This document shows, piece after piece, positions 27,101 through 36,469 of a DNA stretch of 64,000 nucleotides. This DNA is from Thermosediminibacter oceani DSM 16646. Lineage in GTDB: Bacteria > Bacillota > Thermosediminibacteria > Thermosediminibacterales > Thermosediminibacteraceae. The notes under the pieces are model-generated. The model had not been told where the DNA came from. It was given only the letters and a program-made list of their open reading frames with translations, and ran no database searches. Each line of letters begins with the position of its first letter. Position 1 is the stretch's first letter. A program made the position numbers and the translations under genes. The DNA is taken from contig NC_014377.1 in assembly GCF_000144645.1 (NCBI RefSeq), positions 496,001 to 560,000 of the forward strand. Direction: 5' to 3'.

Positions 27101-28207
27101 GTGACAAGAGCAATTATAGGTCCCGGTAAATACGTTCAGGGAAACGGGGTTTTGAAAGATATTAAGGAACATACCATGAAACTGGGCCGCTCATTTTTCA
27201 TAATCGCCAGCGAAAATGGCATTAAAAGGACAAAGCCCGTGATAGAGGAAAGTTTTGCCGGGGAGAAAGTGGAACTGGTATTTGAACCCTTTAATGGTGA
27301 ATGTTCCGAAAATGAAATTGAAAGGCTTAAAGGTCTCGCCGAAAAAAATAATTCCCAGGTTATAGTGGGAATCGGAGGCGGAAAAGTTCTTGATACCGCT
27401 AAAGCCATAGCCTATTTTCTCAAGCTGCCGGTTGTGGTAGTTCCAACAGTAGCGTCCACGGACGCCCCGTGCAGTGCGCTTTCGGTAATATATACTGACG
27501 AAGGCGTATTCAGTAAGTATCTGATCCTGCCGCGAAATCCCGACGTGGTTATGGTGGATACGGGATTTATAGTCAAAGCTCCGGCTAGGTTGCTGGCAGC
27601 CGGAATGGGTGATGCTCTCGCCACATACTTTGAGGCAAGGGCGTGCTTCAGGTCCAACGCTACAACTCTGGCCGGCGGTAAAAGCACCAAAGCTGCGATG
27701 GCCCTCGCTGAACTGTGCTACAGGACTTTGCTGGAGGATGGCTTGAAGGCGAAGCTGGCCGTGGAGAACAACGCGTGCACTTTGGCTGTCGAAAACATTG
27801 TGGAGGCAAATACCTACCTGAGCGGCATAGGTTTCGAGAGCGGGGGACTTGCTGCCGCCCATGCCATCCATAACGGTTTTACGGTTCTCGAAGAGTGCCA
27901 CCACATGTATCACGGCGAAAAAGTAGCATTTGGCACCATTGTGCAGCTGGTGCTCGAAAACAGCCCGATGGAAGAACTGGAAGAAGTGGTTGGTTTTTGC
28001 CTGGATGTAGGGCTCCCCGTCACTCTGGAGGACCTGGGAATCAAGGAAGTAAAAGAGGCGGATATAAGAAAGGTCGCGGAAGCCTCCTGCGCCGAAGGCG
28101 AAACCATCCACAACATGCCTTTTAAAGTGACGCCGGAGGATGTATATAACGCCATATTGGGCGCCGACGCTCTTGGCAGAACTTTAAAGAATCAATATAT
28201 AAGATAG
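27101..28207 (+). CDS. gldA: Glycerol dehydrogenase (iron-containing alcohol dehydrogenase family)
   Basis: A 368-residue NAD-dependent enzyme oxidising glycerol to dihydroxyacetone. Features are IIGPGKYVQGNGVL at the start, the NAD-binding VGIGGGKVLDTAKAIAY, VPTVASTDAPCSALSVIY as in glycerol dehydrogenases, and metal ligands in GMGDALATYFEA (Asp), AAHAIHNGF (His) and HMYHGEKVAFG (His). The GTG at 27101 is chosen because GGGGGGAG lies 8 nt upstream; an in-frame ATG at 27044 would add 19 residues not seen in the family. It appears monocistronic, with a terminator about 130 bp downstream. Confidence 0.93.
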   Translation: MTRAIIGPGKYVQGNGVLKDIKEHTMKLGRSFFIIASENGIKRTKPVIEESFAGEKVELVFEPFNGECSENEIERLKGLAEKNNSQVIVGIGGGKVLDTAKAIAYFLKLPVVVVPTVASTDAPCSALSVIYTDEGVFSKYLILPRNPDVVMVDTGFIVKAPARLLAAGMGDALATYFEARACFRSNATTLAGGKSTKAAMALAELCYRTLLEDGLKAKLAVENNACTLAVENIVEANTYLSGIGFESGGLAAAHAIHNGFTVLEECHHMYHGEKVAFGTIVQLVLENSPMEELEEVVGFCLDVGLPVTLEDLGIKEVKEADIRKVAEASCAEGETIHNMPFKVTPEDVYNAILGADALGRTLKNQYIR

Positions 28208-28332
28208 TTCCGGTTGAAATAGAAAATAATTGCCTGAACTAGCCAAAGAGTGCTTAGCAAAAAACCGCTTTTAGGTTATGCGTGAAGTCCCCCTGTCAGG
28301 TAGACAGTGGAAATAATTAAAATTCTGCGTAA

Positions 28333-28364
28333 GGCACCAATCAAAAATGGTTGGTGCTTTCTTT
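28333..28364 (+). terminator. Hairpin downstream of gldA, probable terminator
   Basis: GCACCAA / TTGGTGC with a 10-nt loop is followed by TTTCTTT. It partly overlaps the start of an IS3 transposase scrap on the other strand, so it may have come with that element. Confidence 0.6.
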
Positions 28365-28490
28365 ATGCTGTATACCGGCAGGATAGTTGCGATACTCCAT
28401 TGGCGTCATGCATTTTAAACGTTTCTGGTATCTTTTTGTATTGTAGTAATCTATGTATTCCTCATAGTCATCGCCTTTTGCTCTTTTTAG
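28340..28490 (-). pseudogene. IS3-family transposase orfB scrap (C-terminal end)
   Basis: The complement reads YEEYIDYYNTKRYQKRLKCM followed by TPMEYRNYPAG. This is the characteristic end of the rve integrase domain of IS3-family orfB proteins. No DDE motifs, no orfA and no opposite end are present. It is not the same subgroup as the intact IS3 element at 47466. The remainder of 28208-28584 shows only the two hairpins listed. Confidence 0.75.
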
Positions 28491-28534
28491 CCTGCATATA
28501 CCGAAAATAGTAACCCGAATAAGGTAAAAAATAA

Positions 28535-28565
28535 GCCCGCATGGGCATTAACACCCATGGGGCGC
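28535..28565 (-). terminator. Terminator of the MATE transporter gene
   Basis: On the - strand a stem built from CCCATGGG/CCCATGCGGGC-type arms around a TGTTAAT loop is followed by TTATTTTTT. It lies 20-50 bp past the MATE stop codon. Confidence 0.75.
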
Positions 28566-28584
28566 TTTTAAGCAATTTTCTGTC

Positions 28585-29976
28585 CTATCGTACATCCTTT
28601 AGGAGTGCTTTTTCCTTCCAATTGCCTTTTTTGAAGAAAATGACGGTTATTATAGCTCCAAATACCCAGGCGATTAAAAGGGAAACGAATATTGACTCCG
28701 GCCTACCGTTAGGGTATTCTGCACTCCGCGTGAGATAGGCAATACCATAAGCAATGGGTACCCGCAGGAAAATTGTAGTTATCAATGAAAGCCACATAGG
28801 AGTCACAGTATCTCCTGCACCGCGCATGACTCCTGAAAGAACCTGTGTCACCGCCATCGCAATATACCCCACGGCAAGAATGCGCATCATTCGCATGCTT
28901 AAATCAACGAGCTCAGCTGTATCGGTAAAAATATTCATAAGGTATCTGCCAAAAATCAAGATGATTATTGTTATGACCGTTGAAACTCCCACTGCTATCG
29001 CCAAACCTTGACGTGTTCCCAGTTCTACTCTTTTCATCTTTTTTGCCCCAACATTTTGTCCTGCAAATGTGGTCATGGTTATGCCAAAAGTGAAATTTGG
29101 CATCATAGCAAACCCGTCTACCCGCATCACGATAACATTACATGCGATGATCATTTCCCCGAAGGTATTTGTGAGCGATTGTACGGTTATCATCGCAAGC
29201 GAGAATATGACCTGAGTCAAACCTGATGGCAGCCCCAATCTTAAAAGCTGTAGCACATATTCTTTTATAGGTTTCATCATATTTAAGTTAAAATCAAATA
29301 AATCATCCATCTTTTTAAGTTTAATTATACAAAGGACTGCCGAAACCGTCTGGGCAATTACAGTTGCCAATGCTACCCCGGGTACTCCCATATTTAAACC
29401 CGCGACAAACCATATGTCTAAAACCACATTAAGAGCGGTAGAAATGAGCAAAAATACCAGCGCGGAAAATGAATCTCCAAGCCCGCGCAAAATTCCCGAG
29501 AGTATATTAAAATATGAAAACCCCCAGTTGCCTACTAATAATATCAAAAGATAGTCTTCGCACCAATCTAAAATTGATTCCGGCGTGTTGATGAACACTA
29601 GCATCGGACGAATGGCAAACGGTGATATTACCATGATTAACGTCGATACTATAGCCGTGAGCGTTATGCATACACCAATAGATCGGGAAAGCCTTTCCCG
29701 GTCCTTTGCACCGAAATACTGGGCGACCATTATACTCGCTCCGCTAGCCACAGCCACGAAAAGTACAAGTAAAAAGTTAAGCACCGGGAAAGCGCTGCCG
29801 ACAGCAGCCAAAGCATTATCGCCCACATATCTGCCGATCACGATGGAGTCTACAGTATTATAAAGCTGTTGAGCGATGTTGCCGATCAACATCGGAATTG
29901 AAAATTCAACAATTCGTTTCCATGGCGTTCCCACAGTCATATCTTTCGGTGAAAAAAGATCCGCAAGCCTTGCCAT
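28585..29976 (-). CDS. MATE family efflux transporter
   Basis: A 463-residue, 12-helix membrane antiporter that exports drugs or metabolites using Na+ or H+. It has the two related six-helix halves of MATE proteins. N-terminal IVEFSIPMLIGNIAQQLYNT and VDSIVIGRYVGDNALAAVG are typical of the NorM/DinF-like clostridial group. The second half carries IIACNVIVMRVDGFAMMPN and GQNVGAKKMKRVELG. GAGGAG lies about 13 nt before the ATG. It is monocistronic with its own terminator. Although Wzx flippases share the superfamily, this sequence reads as MATE and is unlikely to be the missing flippase. Confidence 0.93.
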   Translation of the reverse strand: MARLADLFSPKDMTVGTPWKRIVEFSIPMLIGNIAQQLYNTVDSIVIGRYVGDNALAAVGSAFPVLNFLLVLFVAVASGASIMVAQYFGAKDRERLSRSIGVCITLTAIVSTLIMVISPFAIRPMLVFINTPESILDWCEDYLLILLVGNWGFSYFNILSGILRGLGDSFSALVFLLISTALNVVLDIWFVAGLNMGVPGVALATVIAQTVSAVLCIIKLKKMDDLFDFNLNMMKPIKEYVLQLLRLGLPSGLTQVIFSLAMITVQSLTNTFGEMIIACNVIVMRVDGFAMMPNFTFGITMTTFAGQNVGAKKMKRVELGTRQGLAIAVGVSTVITIIILIFGRYLMNIFTDTAELVDLSMRMMRILAVGYIAMAVTQVLSGVMRGAGDTVTPMWLSLITTIFLRVPIAYGIAYLTRSAEYPNGRPESIFVSLLIAWVFGAIITVIFFKKGNWKEKALLKDVR

Positions 29977-30268
29977 ATTTGTATTTCAACTCCTCTTTAA
30001 AGTGTGTTATCACTCATAATTTTATTTATGTATTACCTTTATTAAAAGATAGGTTTACAGCCGAAAATCCGTAAAATCAACCGAAGATATACTCTTTTCC
30101 AAGACTCTTTTTACCAATCTTACGTAAGGAGCTTACCTTAGTGTGGCCGAGGTCAAAACTTTCAACCTTTTTCATAGGTAAGGCAATCTACCCAGTTAAT
30201 TTAGATTATATCACGACTGCGGGAGAAAATTGTAATTTTTTGACGCGGTGCTGTCGCTATTGATTTTT
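29977..30268. other. Intergenic region before CRISPR leader 1
   Basis: No gene is recognised. Bases 30206-30225 contain TTATATCACGACTGCGGGAG, one of four related short motifs in the window (also near 26665, 36338 and 45182). The region must hold the divergent promoter of the MATE gene, but no convincing -35/-10 pair was picked out. Confidence 0.5.
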
Positions 30269-30445
30269 GTCGTCGACCTCCAATAGTGCAAAAACCCCCG
30301 GAGATCGACGACAAAAACAAAGTGCCATTAAATTCGCAATTTCTCTAGGATGAAGAGGATTTTTTTATTCTGTGTCGAATTAATTATAGAAAATTAATAA
30401 AATATTTTTCCAGCCAAAAGCTTAAATTATTTCTCATTTTAACGG
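30269..30445 (+). promoter_or_regulatory. CRISPR leader 1 with conserved hairpin
   Basis: Leader of array 1. It opens with an inverted repeat, GTCGTCGACCTCC / GGAGATCGACGAC (30269-30281 and 30300-30312), one mismatch in 13 bp. AT-rich sequence then runs to the first repeat. The same inverted repeat, its AATAGTGCAAAAACCCC-type loop and the 177-nt distance to the first repeat recur in leader 2. The array promoter and integration signals must lie here. Confidence 0.85.
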
Positions 30446-33211
30446 GTTTTTAGCTTACCTATGAGGGATTGAAACGGGGATCTTCCATGGCGTAAAATAA
30501 AAAATACTGAAGAGTTTTTAGCTTACCTATGAGGGATTGAAACCCCGTCCGTAGCAACCGGAATATACTTCAGTCGAATGTTTTTAGCTTACCTATGAGG
30601 GATTGAAACCAGGTATATCGAGCCCTGCAAAAGCGGCAGTGATCAGTTTTTAGCTTACCTATGAGGGATTGAAACAAACTGGAAAGCTCGTCTATTATCA
30701 CCATATCAAAAGTTTTTAGCTTACCTATGAGGGATTGAAACCGGCATCCGGATCAATCTCATCGAAGGTTACCGATACTGGGTTTTTAGCTTACCTATGA
30801 GGGATTGAAACATTGGATGCTGCGTATCCGCAGTCCACTCCGCTACGTTTTTAGCTTACCTATGAGGGATTGAAACATTCCGTGTTAGTAAGGTGTTTCT
30901 CGTATATCTCGTCGTTTTTAGCTTACCTATGAGGGATTGAAACCCAGCTTGGACGGCTCCTGGGTGCTGGACGGCACCGTTTTTAGCTTACCTATGAGGG
31001 ATTGAAACATTTAGTTACGGTGCGGACAAAGACACATTTTTTATGTTTTTAGCTTACCTATGAGGGATTGAAACATTAGTTCTCCGTCTACCGTTTCGAG
31101 GTCCCGAACTTCGTTTTTAGCTTACCTATGAGGGATTGAAACCCGAAAGAAAAAGATTGAGTGTAAATTAAATGAACTTGTTTTTAGCTTACCTATGAGG
31201 GATTGAAACAATATATTCCATATTAGACGCAAAAACCACCTTTCAGTTTTTAGCTTACCTATGAGGGATTGAAACTCTACCTGTTTAATCATTGATATAA
31301 CGGGAGCTACTCCGTTTTTAGCTTACCTATGAGGGATTGAAACTGCCACAATTGCCGGCTCAGTTTATCCTCTCTCTCGTTTTTAGCTTACCTATGAGGG
31401 ATTGAAACGGGTATCGTACACAGTTTTACTGTTCCGCCGTATATAGGTTTTTAGCTTACCTATGAGGGATTGAAACCATAGTCCGGGCCATAGCAGAGAC
31501 CACAAACTACGAGTTTTTAGCTTACCTATGAGGGATTGAAACTGCTTAAGGATAGGCTTAAAGAACTACGCAATAAAAAAGTTTTTAGCTTACCTATGAG
31601 GGATTGAAACTAGACAATTTATACGCGTCCTATGTTATAGCCTTCTGTGTTTTTAGCTTACCTATGAGGGATTGAAACATACGCCACATCACGCAAGAAT
31701 AAAAATCGAAAATAAGTTTTTAGCTTACCTATGAGGATTGAAACATATACTTCAGGCTATGGGGACAATGCCAACGACGTGGTTTTTAGCTTACCTATGA
31801 GGGATTGAAACTAGGCTTGTCCCTCCTACATAGATTCTTGTCTTTATTGTTTTTAGCTTACCTATGAGGGATTGAAACTCAGGCAAGAATATTCACCGCT
31901 AACCAAAGGATACTTCATGTTTTTAGCTTACCTATGAGGGATTGAAACGACCATCTATAACACTAAAACCTTGCTGGCTGCTATGTTTTTAGCTTACCTA
32001 TGAGGGATTGAAACGCGCCAAGAATCTCCGAAGTAGTGCGCCGTATTGGTCCTGTTTTTAGCTTACCTATGAGGGATTGAAACTTGGATGAGCCTATGAC
32101 TGTGGCTCATGCCAGGCTGAGTTTTTAGCTTACCTATGAGGGATTGAAACGCCCCTCCCATCAGATGGAACCGGTTCGTGCCGTTTGTTTTTAGCTTACC
32201 TATGAGGGATTGAAACATCTTCCGGTTCTTAATTTTGCCGTATCCACACCCGAGTTTTTAGCTTACCTATGAGGGATTGAAACTTCAACAGTAGTCTTTT
32301 TTCTGCCTCCACCAAACAAAGTTTTTAGCTTACCTATGAGGGATTGAAACCGCTCTCGACAACCGACACCAGCGTGACGCCCGTCCTGGTTTTTAGCTTA
32401 CCTATGAGGGATTGAAACGGCTATCCAATTGTCCCTCGCCAGGCAGGAAACCAAAAGTTTTTAGCTTACCTATGAGGGATTGAAACAAGCTACGTATAGA
32501 AATTACCTCGACTAAAATTATAGATGTTTTTAGCTTACCTATGAGGGATTGAAACTCTACTCCATCGCCAACAACATGGATCTGCCCGGTGAGTTTTTAG
32601 CTTACCTATGAGGGATTGAAACACCAATCGAACAATGACAAAAGGGAAATCCGGATCGGGTTTTTAGCTTACCTATGAGGGATTGAAACAGGAAAAAGCA
32701 ATTGAAATTTGCGACTTTATTAGGGAGGTTTTTAGCTTACCTATGAGGGATTGAAACTTATACAGTTTGTCATTACGACCGCACGCATAGGCGGCGTTTT
32801 TAGCTTACCTATGAGGGATTGAAACAAAAGGCCGACACTCTGGCACATAGCCAGAAATGTCGTTTTTAGCTTACCTATGAGGGATTGAAACTAGGAAAAG
32901 TCTTATTAGAAAAGGAGGCATAATATGGGTTTTTAGCTTACCTATGAGGGATTGAAACCCTAATAGATTATTTAGTATGTTTTTTATCTCTCCTGTTTTT
33001 AGCTTACCTATGAGGGATTGAAACGAGGTTTTCCGCCTTCGTTAAGGAGCTCCTGGAAGAGTTTTTAGCTTACCTATGAGGGATTGAAACTCGCCAAGGC
33101 CCATCTCCTCGAACGTGGGCTTCCACGTTTTTAGCTTACCTATGAGGGATTGAAACTGGCCCTGTCCCACACCTGTTCTTTTCGTGCGATCCATGTTTTT
33201 AGCTTACCTAT
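30446..33211 (+). CRISPR. CRISPR array 1: 41 full repeats plus one truncated repeat
   Basis: Direct 30-bp repeats beginning GTTTTTAGCTTACC and ending GAGGGATTGAAAC, with 41 unique spacers of about 35-40 bp. The ATTGAAAC end is typical of arrays processed by Cas6 in type I-B and type III systems. All repeats are identical except the one at 31716, which lacks one G. The final repeat (33195-33211) keeps only its first 17 bases and is joined to an IS110-family element. The spacer at 32892-32928 contains AAAAGGAGGCATAATATG, a ribosome site with a start codon, so it derives from a gene start. Orientation is set by the leader on the left. Confidence 0.98.
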
Positions 33212-34383
33212 CCTGAAAATAATGATCCCCAAAAAGGCAAAAAAAAACTAAGCCCATACATAATGTAAAAATATGGGATAAATCCTGAGCTTAATGTGCG
33301 TAATAACAAAACGCCTAAAAAGTTAAGACGCTACCGCTTCGACCGTAACCTTCAACCCTAAAGACTCAAGCTTCTTCAAAGACTGCCGGATGACCATATT
33401 GCGCCTTTTCTCTTCGTAAAAATTCGGACCTAATTCAATATAAGGTTGCCTTCGCTTGAGAATATGATAAACTATAGTTAGGATGCTGTTAGCTACCGCA
33501 ACCGCTGCTCGATTCGATCCTCTTCGAGCGGCGATGCGGTGGTATTGACTTGAAAGATAAGTATCTTTTGCTCTGGAGGCGGCCCGGGCAGCTTCTACAA
33601 GAGCGCTACGCAACTTCTTGTTTCCCTTTCGGGTCCTGGCGGACTTTCGTTTACCGGCGCTTTCATTCTGACCTGAACACAGCCCCGCCCATGAACACAA
33701 ATGAGCGGCGGAGGGGAACTGATCCATATTGGTTCCGATTTCAGCAATTATCTGTTCAGCAGTCCTTCTTCCCACTCCTGGAATCGTATCCAACAGTGCC
33801 AGGTCCTCTTCAAAAGGGAGCATTCGATTTTTAATTTCTTCATCCAATCTTTCTATTTCTTCATCGAGGTAATCAATATGTCTCAACTGTATTTCCAGCA
33901 TCTTTCTCTGGTGATAATTAATAAATCCTTTTAAAGCGCGCTTTAGATCTTCCTTTTTATTCTTTAACTTACCATGAGAAAGCTCTGCCAGGATTTCGGG
34001 GTCATCTACACCGCTGATGAGAGCTTCCAGTATAGCACGGCTGGACATGCCGTTAATATCGGAGACCACCGAAGACAGCTTGATATTGGCTCCTTCGAGC
34101 ACTTTCTGGATGCGGTTAAGTTCCCTTGAGCGCTCTTCAACAAGGCTGTGCCTGTAACGGACAAGTTCGCGAAGCTCCCTTTGCTCTCTGTCGGGGACGA
34201 AGCTGCCTTTTAAAAGGCCGTGGCGGAGTAGACTAGCAATCCATTCAGCATCCTTGACATCGGTTTTTCTGCCAGGCACATTTTTAATATGCTTTGCATT
34301 GACAAGGAGGATATTAATATTCTCAAGCTCCAGCAGGTTATAGATGGGCTTCCAGAAAGAACCGGTGCTTACTATCAAATAAA
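33212..34383 (-). mobile_element. Partial IS110-family element inserted in a CRISPR repeat (copy A)
   Basis: The boundary at 33211/33212 is defined by the broken repeat and starts CCTGAAAATAATGATCC; copy B at 49288 has the same junction. About 110 bp of non-coding end precede the transposase stop and include a stem CCCATA / TATGGG conserved in both copies. Homology to a transposase ends near 34383, in the middle of its N-terminal domain. The other element end, where IS110-group elements encode their bridge RNA, and the second half of the repeat are missing. It therefore looks immobile. Confidence 0.85.
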
Positions 34384-34393
34384 ATAGCCGCAA
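33323..34393 (-). pseudogene. IS110-family transposase, 5'-truncated (copy A)
   Basis: About 350 residues remain. The protein enters the DEDD/RuvC-like N-terminal domain at [15 protein letters not shown] and has [20 protein letters not shown], a coiled-coil middle and the C-terminal Transposase_20 domain (LLDTIPGVGRRTAEQIIAEI; NESAGKRKSARTRKGNKKLR with the presumed catalytic serine). The first 60-80 residues, which carry the first catalytic Asp, are gone; the apparent start MRLFYLIV comes from unrelated flanking DNA. So the recombinase should be inactive. Confidence 0.85.
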
Positions 34394-34468
34394 AAAAGGT
34401 GGGCTTTTTGCCTAACTCCTATATTTTCACCCCTGCAAATCAGGATAAGGTTGGGGATTTTACATTGA

Positions 34469-34492
34469 TAAAGTCGTTTCAAGAAATGACTT
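34469..34492 (+). other. Hairpin before the P1 peptidase ribosome site
   Basis: AAAGTC-TTTC and GAAA-GACTTT arms around a short loop, one mismatched pair inside, lie just upstream of GGGAGGGG. It may influence translation of the peptidase gene. The bases from 34394 show nothing else recognisable. Confidence 0.35.
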
Positions 34493-34519
34493 TGGGAGGG
34501 GATAAAGATTCGAAAGAGA

Positions 34520-35602
34520 ATGAGGGAATGGGGCCTTTCTATAGGCTTGCTGCCGCCGGGTCCCTTGAATGCGATAACCGACGTTGAAGGTGTTACAGTG
34601 GGGCATGTTACTTTAATTTCCGGTGAAGGCAGTCTTATCTCGGGAAAGGGACCCGTGCGGACGGGGGTAACCGCAATAGTCCCCCACTGCGGAAACATCT
34701 TTAAGGAAAAGCTAATCGCTTCCTGCTTTGTCGGCAATGGCTTCGGGAAATCCGCTGGCTTGGTACAGGTAAAAGAACTGGGGACGCTAGAGACGCCCAT
34801 CATCCTCACAAATACCCTATCCGTCGGGACCGCCGTTGACGCTTTGATCGAATACATGCTTTCTTCCAACGATGATATCGGAATTACTACTGGCACTGTA
34901 AATCCGGTGGTCCTGGAGTGTAACGACGGCCACCTCAATGACATCAGGGGAAGGCATGTAAAAAAGGAACATGTATTTTCGGCCATAAGCGGTGCAAAGA
35001 AAACGTTCGAAACGGGAAGCGTAGGTGCGGGGACCGGCATGATCTGCCACGGGTTTAAAGGCGGTATCGGCACTTCTTCTAGGCGGATTGAAATAGATGC
35101 GACAGCCTATACAGTCGGAGCTCTTTTGCTCACCAACTACGGGAGAATGGAGGACCTTATCTTCAACGGGAAAAATGTGGGCAGGATATTGAAGGAAGAA
35201 ATAAGGGGAAGGGAAAGGGTCGGAGAAAAAGACGAAGGCTCCTGCATAGTTGTAATTGCCACCGATGCTCCGCTCGACGCCCACGGCCTGGAGAGGGTGG
35301 CGAAAAGGGGAATCCTGGGTCTTGCGAGGACGGGGTCGTTTATGGGAAACGGAAGCGGGGATATTGCCGTTGCCTTTTCCACGGCCAACAGGATTTACCA
35401 TTACGGCAGGCCGGTAATTGAAGTTAACACAATTTCTCCCCATTCGGAGGATATAAACAAAATATTTCAGGCCGCGGTAGAAGCAGTTGAAGAGGCCGTA
35501 TGGGACTCCATGTTTACAGCGGAAAGAATAGTCGGAAGGGACTACCATGAGGCCCCGCTTTTGCCGGTGGAAAGATTTTTGGAGTTGGTGAGGGAAAGGT
35601 AA
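34520..35602 (+). CDS. P1 family (S58) aminopeptidase, DmpA-like
   Basis: A 360-residue Ntn-fold aminopeptidase that self-cleaves before a Ser/Gly-linked nucleophile and releases N-terminal or D-amino acids. Family motifs are PPGPLNAITDVEGVTVGHVT, VRTGVTAIVPH, NTLSVGTAVDALIEYM, GSVGAGTGMICHGFKGGIG, and a C-terminal region with FMGNGSGDIAVAFST. GSGDIAVAFST corresponds to the region of the self-cleavage nucleophile. GGGAGGGG is 18 nt before this ATG; a rare ATT/ATA start 9 nt upstream would fit the ribosome site better and add KIRKR. It stands alone between IS110 copy A and mazEF. Confidence 0.88.
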   Translation: MREWGLSIGLLPPGPLNAITDVEGVTVGHVTLISGEGSLISGKGPVRTGVTAIVPHCGNIFKEKLIASCFVGNGFGKSAGLVQVKELGTLETPIILTNTLSVGTAVDALIEYMLSSNDDIGITTGTVNPVVLECNDGHLNDIRGRHVKKEHVFSAISGAKKTFETGSVGAGTGMICHGFKGGIGTSSRRIEIDATAYTVGALLLTNYGRMEDLIFNGKNVGRILKEEIRGRERVGEKDEGSCIVVIATDAPLDAHGLERVAKRGILGLARTGSFMGNGSGDIAVAFSTANRIYHYGRPVIEVNTISPHSEDINKIFQAAVEAVEEAVWDSMFTAERIVGRDYHEAPLLPVERFLELVRER

Positions 35603-35658
35603 TACTTCTTAATAGTTTAGAGAAAAAGTTTTATAGGTGGCCTTTTTGTGGAATGCAC

Positions 35659-35988
35659 TCACGACAGAAAAGTATGAATCAGATCCAAGCACTCCGAAAC
35701 AATTTCATTGGATGCCCGTCCTACTATTTGAAGCTGCCGAGCGCGCCAATCTAAACTTTTGACCTGATCAGCTAAAATCACGCCTTGAACAGCCAAGCCT
35801 ACTGGTAATTCCACTTCAAACGGATAGCCTTTTTTTTGCCGGGTGATGGGGCAAAAAACCGCAAATCCTGTTAATTGATTAAATGGTTTCGGTGATAGAA
35901 CAATCCCCGGCCTTCTTCCTGCTTGTTCATGCCCTGATTGTGGATTGAAATTCACATAAACGAGATCCCCGCGATCCGGCGCTTGCAT
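35659..35988 (-). CDS. mazF: MazF-like mRNA interferase toxin
   Basis: A 109-residue sequence-specific endoribonuclease toxin of the MazF/PemK family. Motifs are RGDLVYVNFNPQSGHEQAGR with the usual RPGIVLS, then FAVFCPITRQKKGYPFEVEL, and GVILADQVKSLDWRAR near residue 70. The start overlaps the mazE stop by one base (TGATG), the usual coupling that keeps antitoxin in excess. Length is normal. It sits between the peptidase gene and a HEPN/MNT module, forming a small toxin-antitoxin cluster next to the cas operon. Confidence 0.93.
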   Translation of the reverse strand: MQAPDRGDLVYVNFNPQSGHEQAGRRPGIVLSPKPFNQLTGFAVFCPITRQKKGYPFEVELPVGLAVQGVILADQVKSLDWRARQLQIVGRASNEIVSECLDLIHTFLS

Positions 35989-36257
35989 CAGAACAATTCA
36001 TTCCCTTCTGTTCCAAAATCAATTTCAGCATGGCGATTTTCCGGCGTTATTTTGGCCAAAAGTTCTTCTAATGTCGGTTTTTTCTTTTTTGGGATCAACT
36101 TGATCGCCTGATTCTCAATAATCATTTCCATTTCTGAACCTTGGTGAATCCCAAGCCGTTCAGCAACCACGCTTGGAATACGGATCGCAAGGCTGTTTCC
36201 CCATTTTTGCACCTTTGCTGTCATAAGAGGCACCCCTTTTGGTTCGTTTAATTCCAT
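35988..36257 (-). CDS. mazE: MazE-like antitoxin (AbrB/SpoVT fold)
   Basis: An 89-residue antitoxin. The N-terminal swapped-hairpin DNA-binding domain reads TAKVQKWGNSLAIRIPSVVA, followed by RLGIHQGSEMEMIIENQAI. The acidic C-terminal tail (TPENRHAEIDFGTEGNE) would mask MazF. GAGGTGG lies before the ATG at 36257; an internal ATG 11 codons later also has AAGGGG. It is probably autoregulatory through the shared upstream region 36258-36460, which also serves the divergent HEPN/MNT operon. Confidence 0.92.
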   Translation of the reverse strand: MELNEPKGVPLMTAKVQKWGNSLAIRIPSVVAERLGIHQGSEMEMIIENQAIKLIPKKKKPTLEELLAKITPENRHAEIDFGTEGNELF

Positions 36258-36337
36258 TATACCACCTCACTTTTCTTTTGTATATACATAGTTTATACAT
36301 AAATTTAAAAAACGATTAATGCAGCCGCTTTTTTAAC

Positions 36338-36360
36338 ATATATCACGATTGCGTGATTTG
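36338..36360. promoter_or_regulatory. Inverted repeat between mazEF and HEPN/MNT
   Basis: ATCACG-ATTG-CGTGAT (36342-36357) is a perfect 6-bp inverted repeat in the 203-bp divergent intergenic region. It is a candidate operator for toxin-antitoxin autoregulation. A related TTATATCACGACTGCG occurs before CRISPR leader 1. Confidence 0.45.
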
Positions 36361-36469
36361 GAAAAACTTTAATATGTGCATATCTCGTTTATGTATAAAG
36401 AATAAAAGTTTACAGAATATCTGAAAATTGATATCATGGTAATCGAACACGATAAGAGGAGTGAGCTAC

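Noticed and set aside
27191-28111. Long antisense frame over gldA, and similar ones over hydB and the GH38 gene
   Set aside because: These are shadows of strongly coding sequence on the opposite strand, with no start context or recognisable domain.
28585-29976. MATE transporter as the missing Wzx flippase
   Set aside because: Its motifs are those of drug/metabolite MATE exporters, it is on the other strand and has its own terminator.
33212-33322. Bridge RNA in the 110-bp end of the IS110 element
   Set aside because: A small conserved stem exists, but IS110-group bridge RNAs normally lie at the other, missing end, and no two-loop structure could be seen here.
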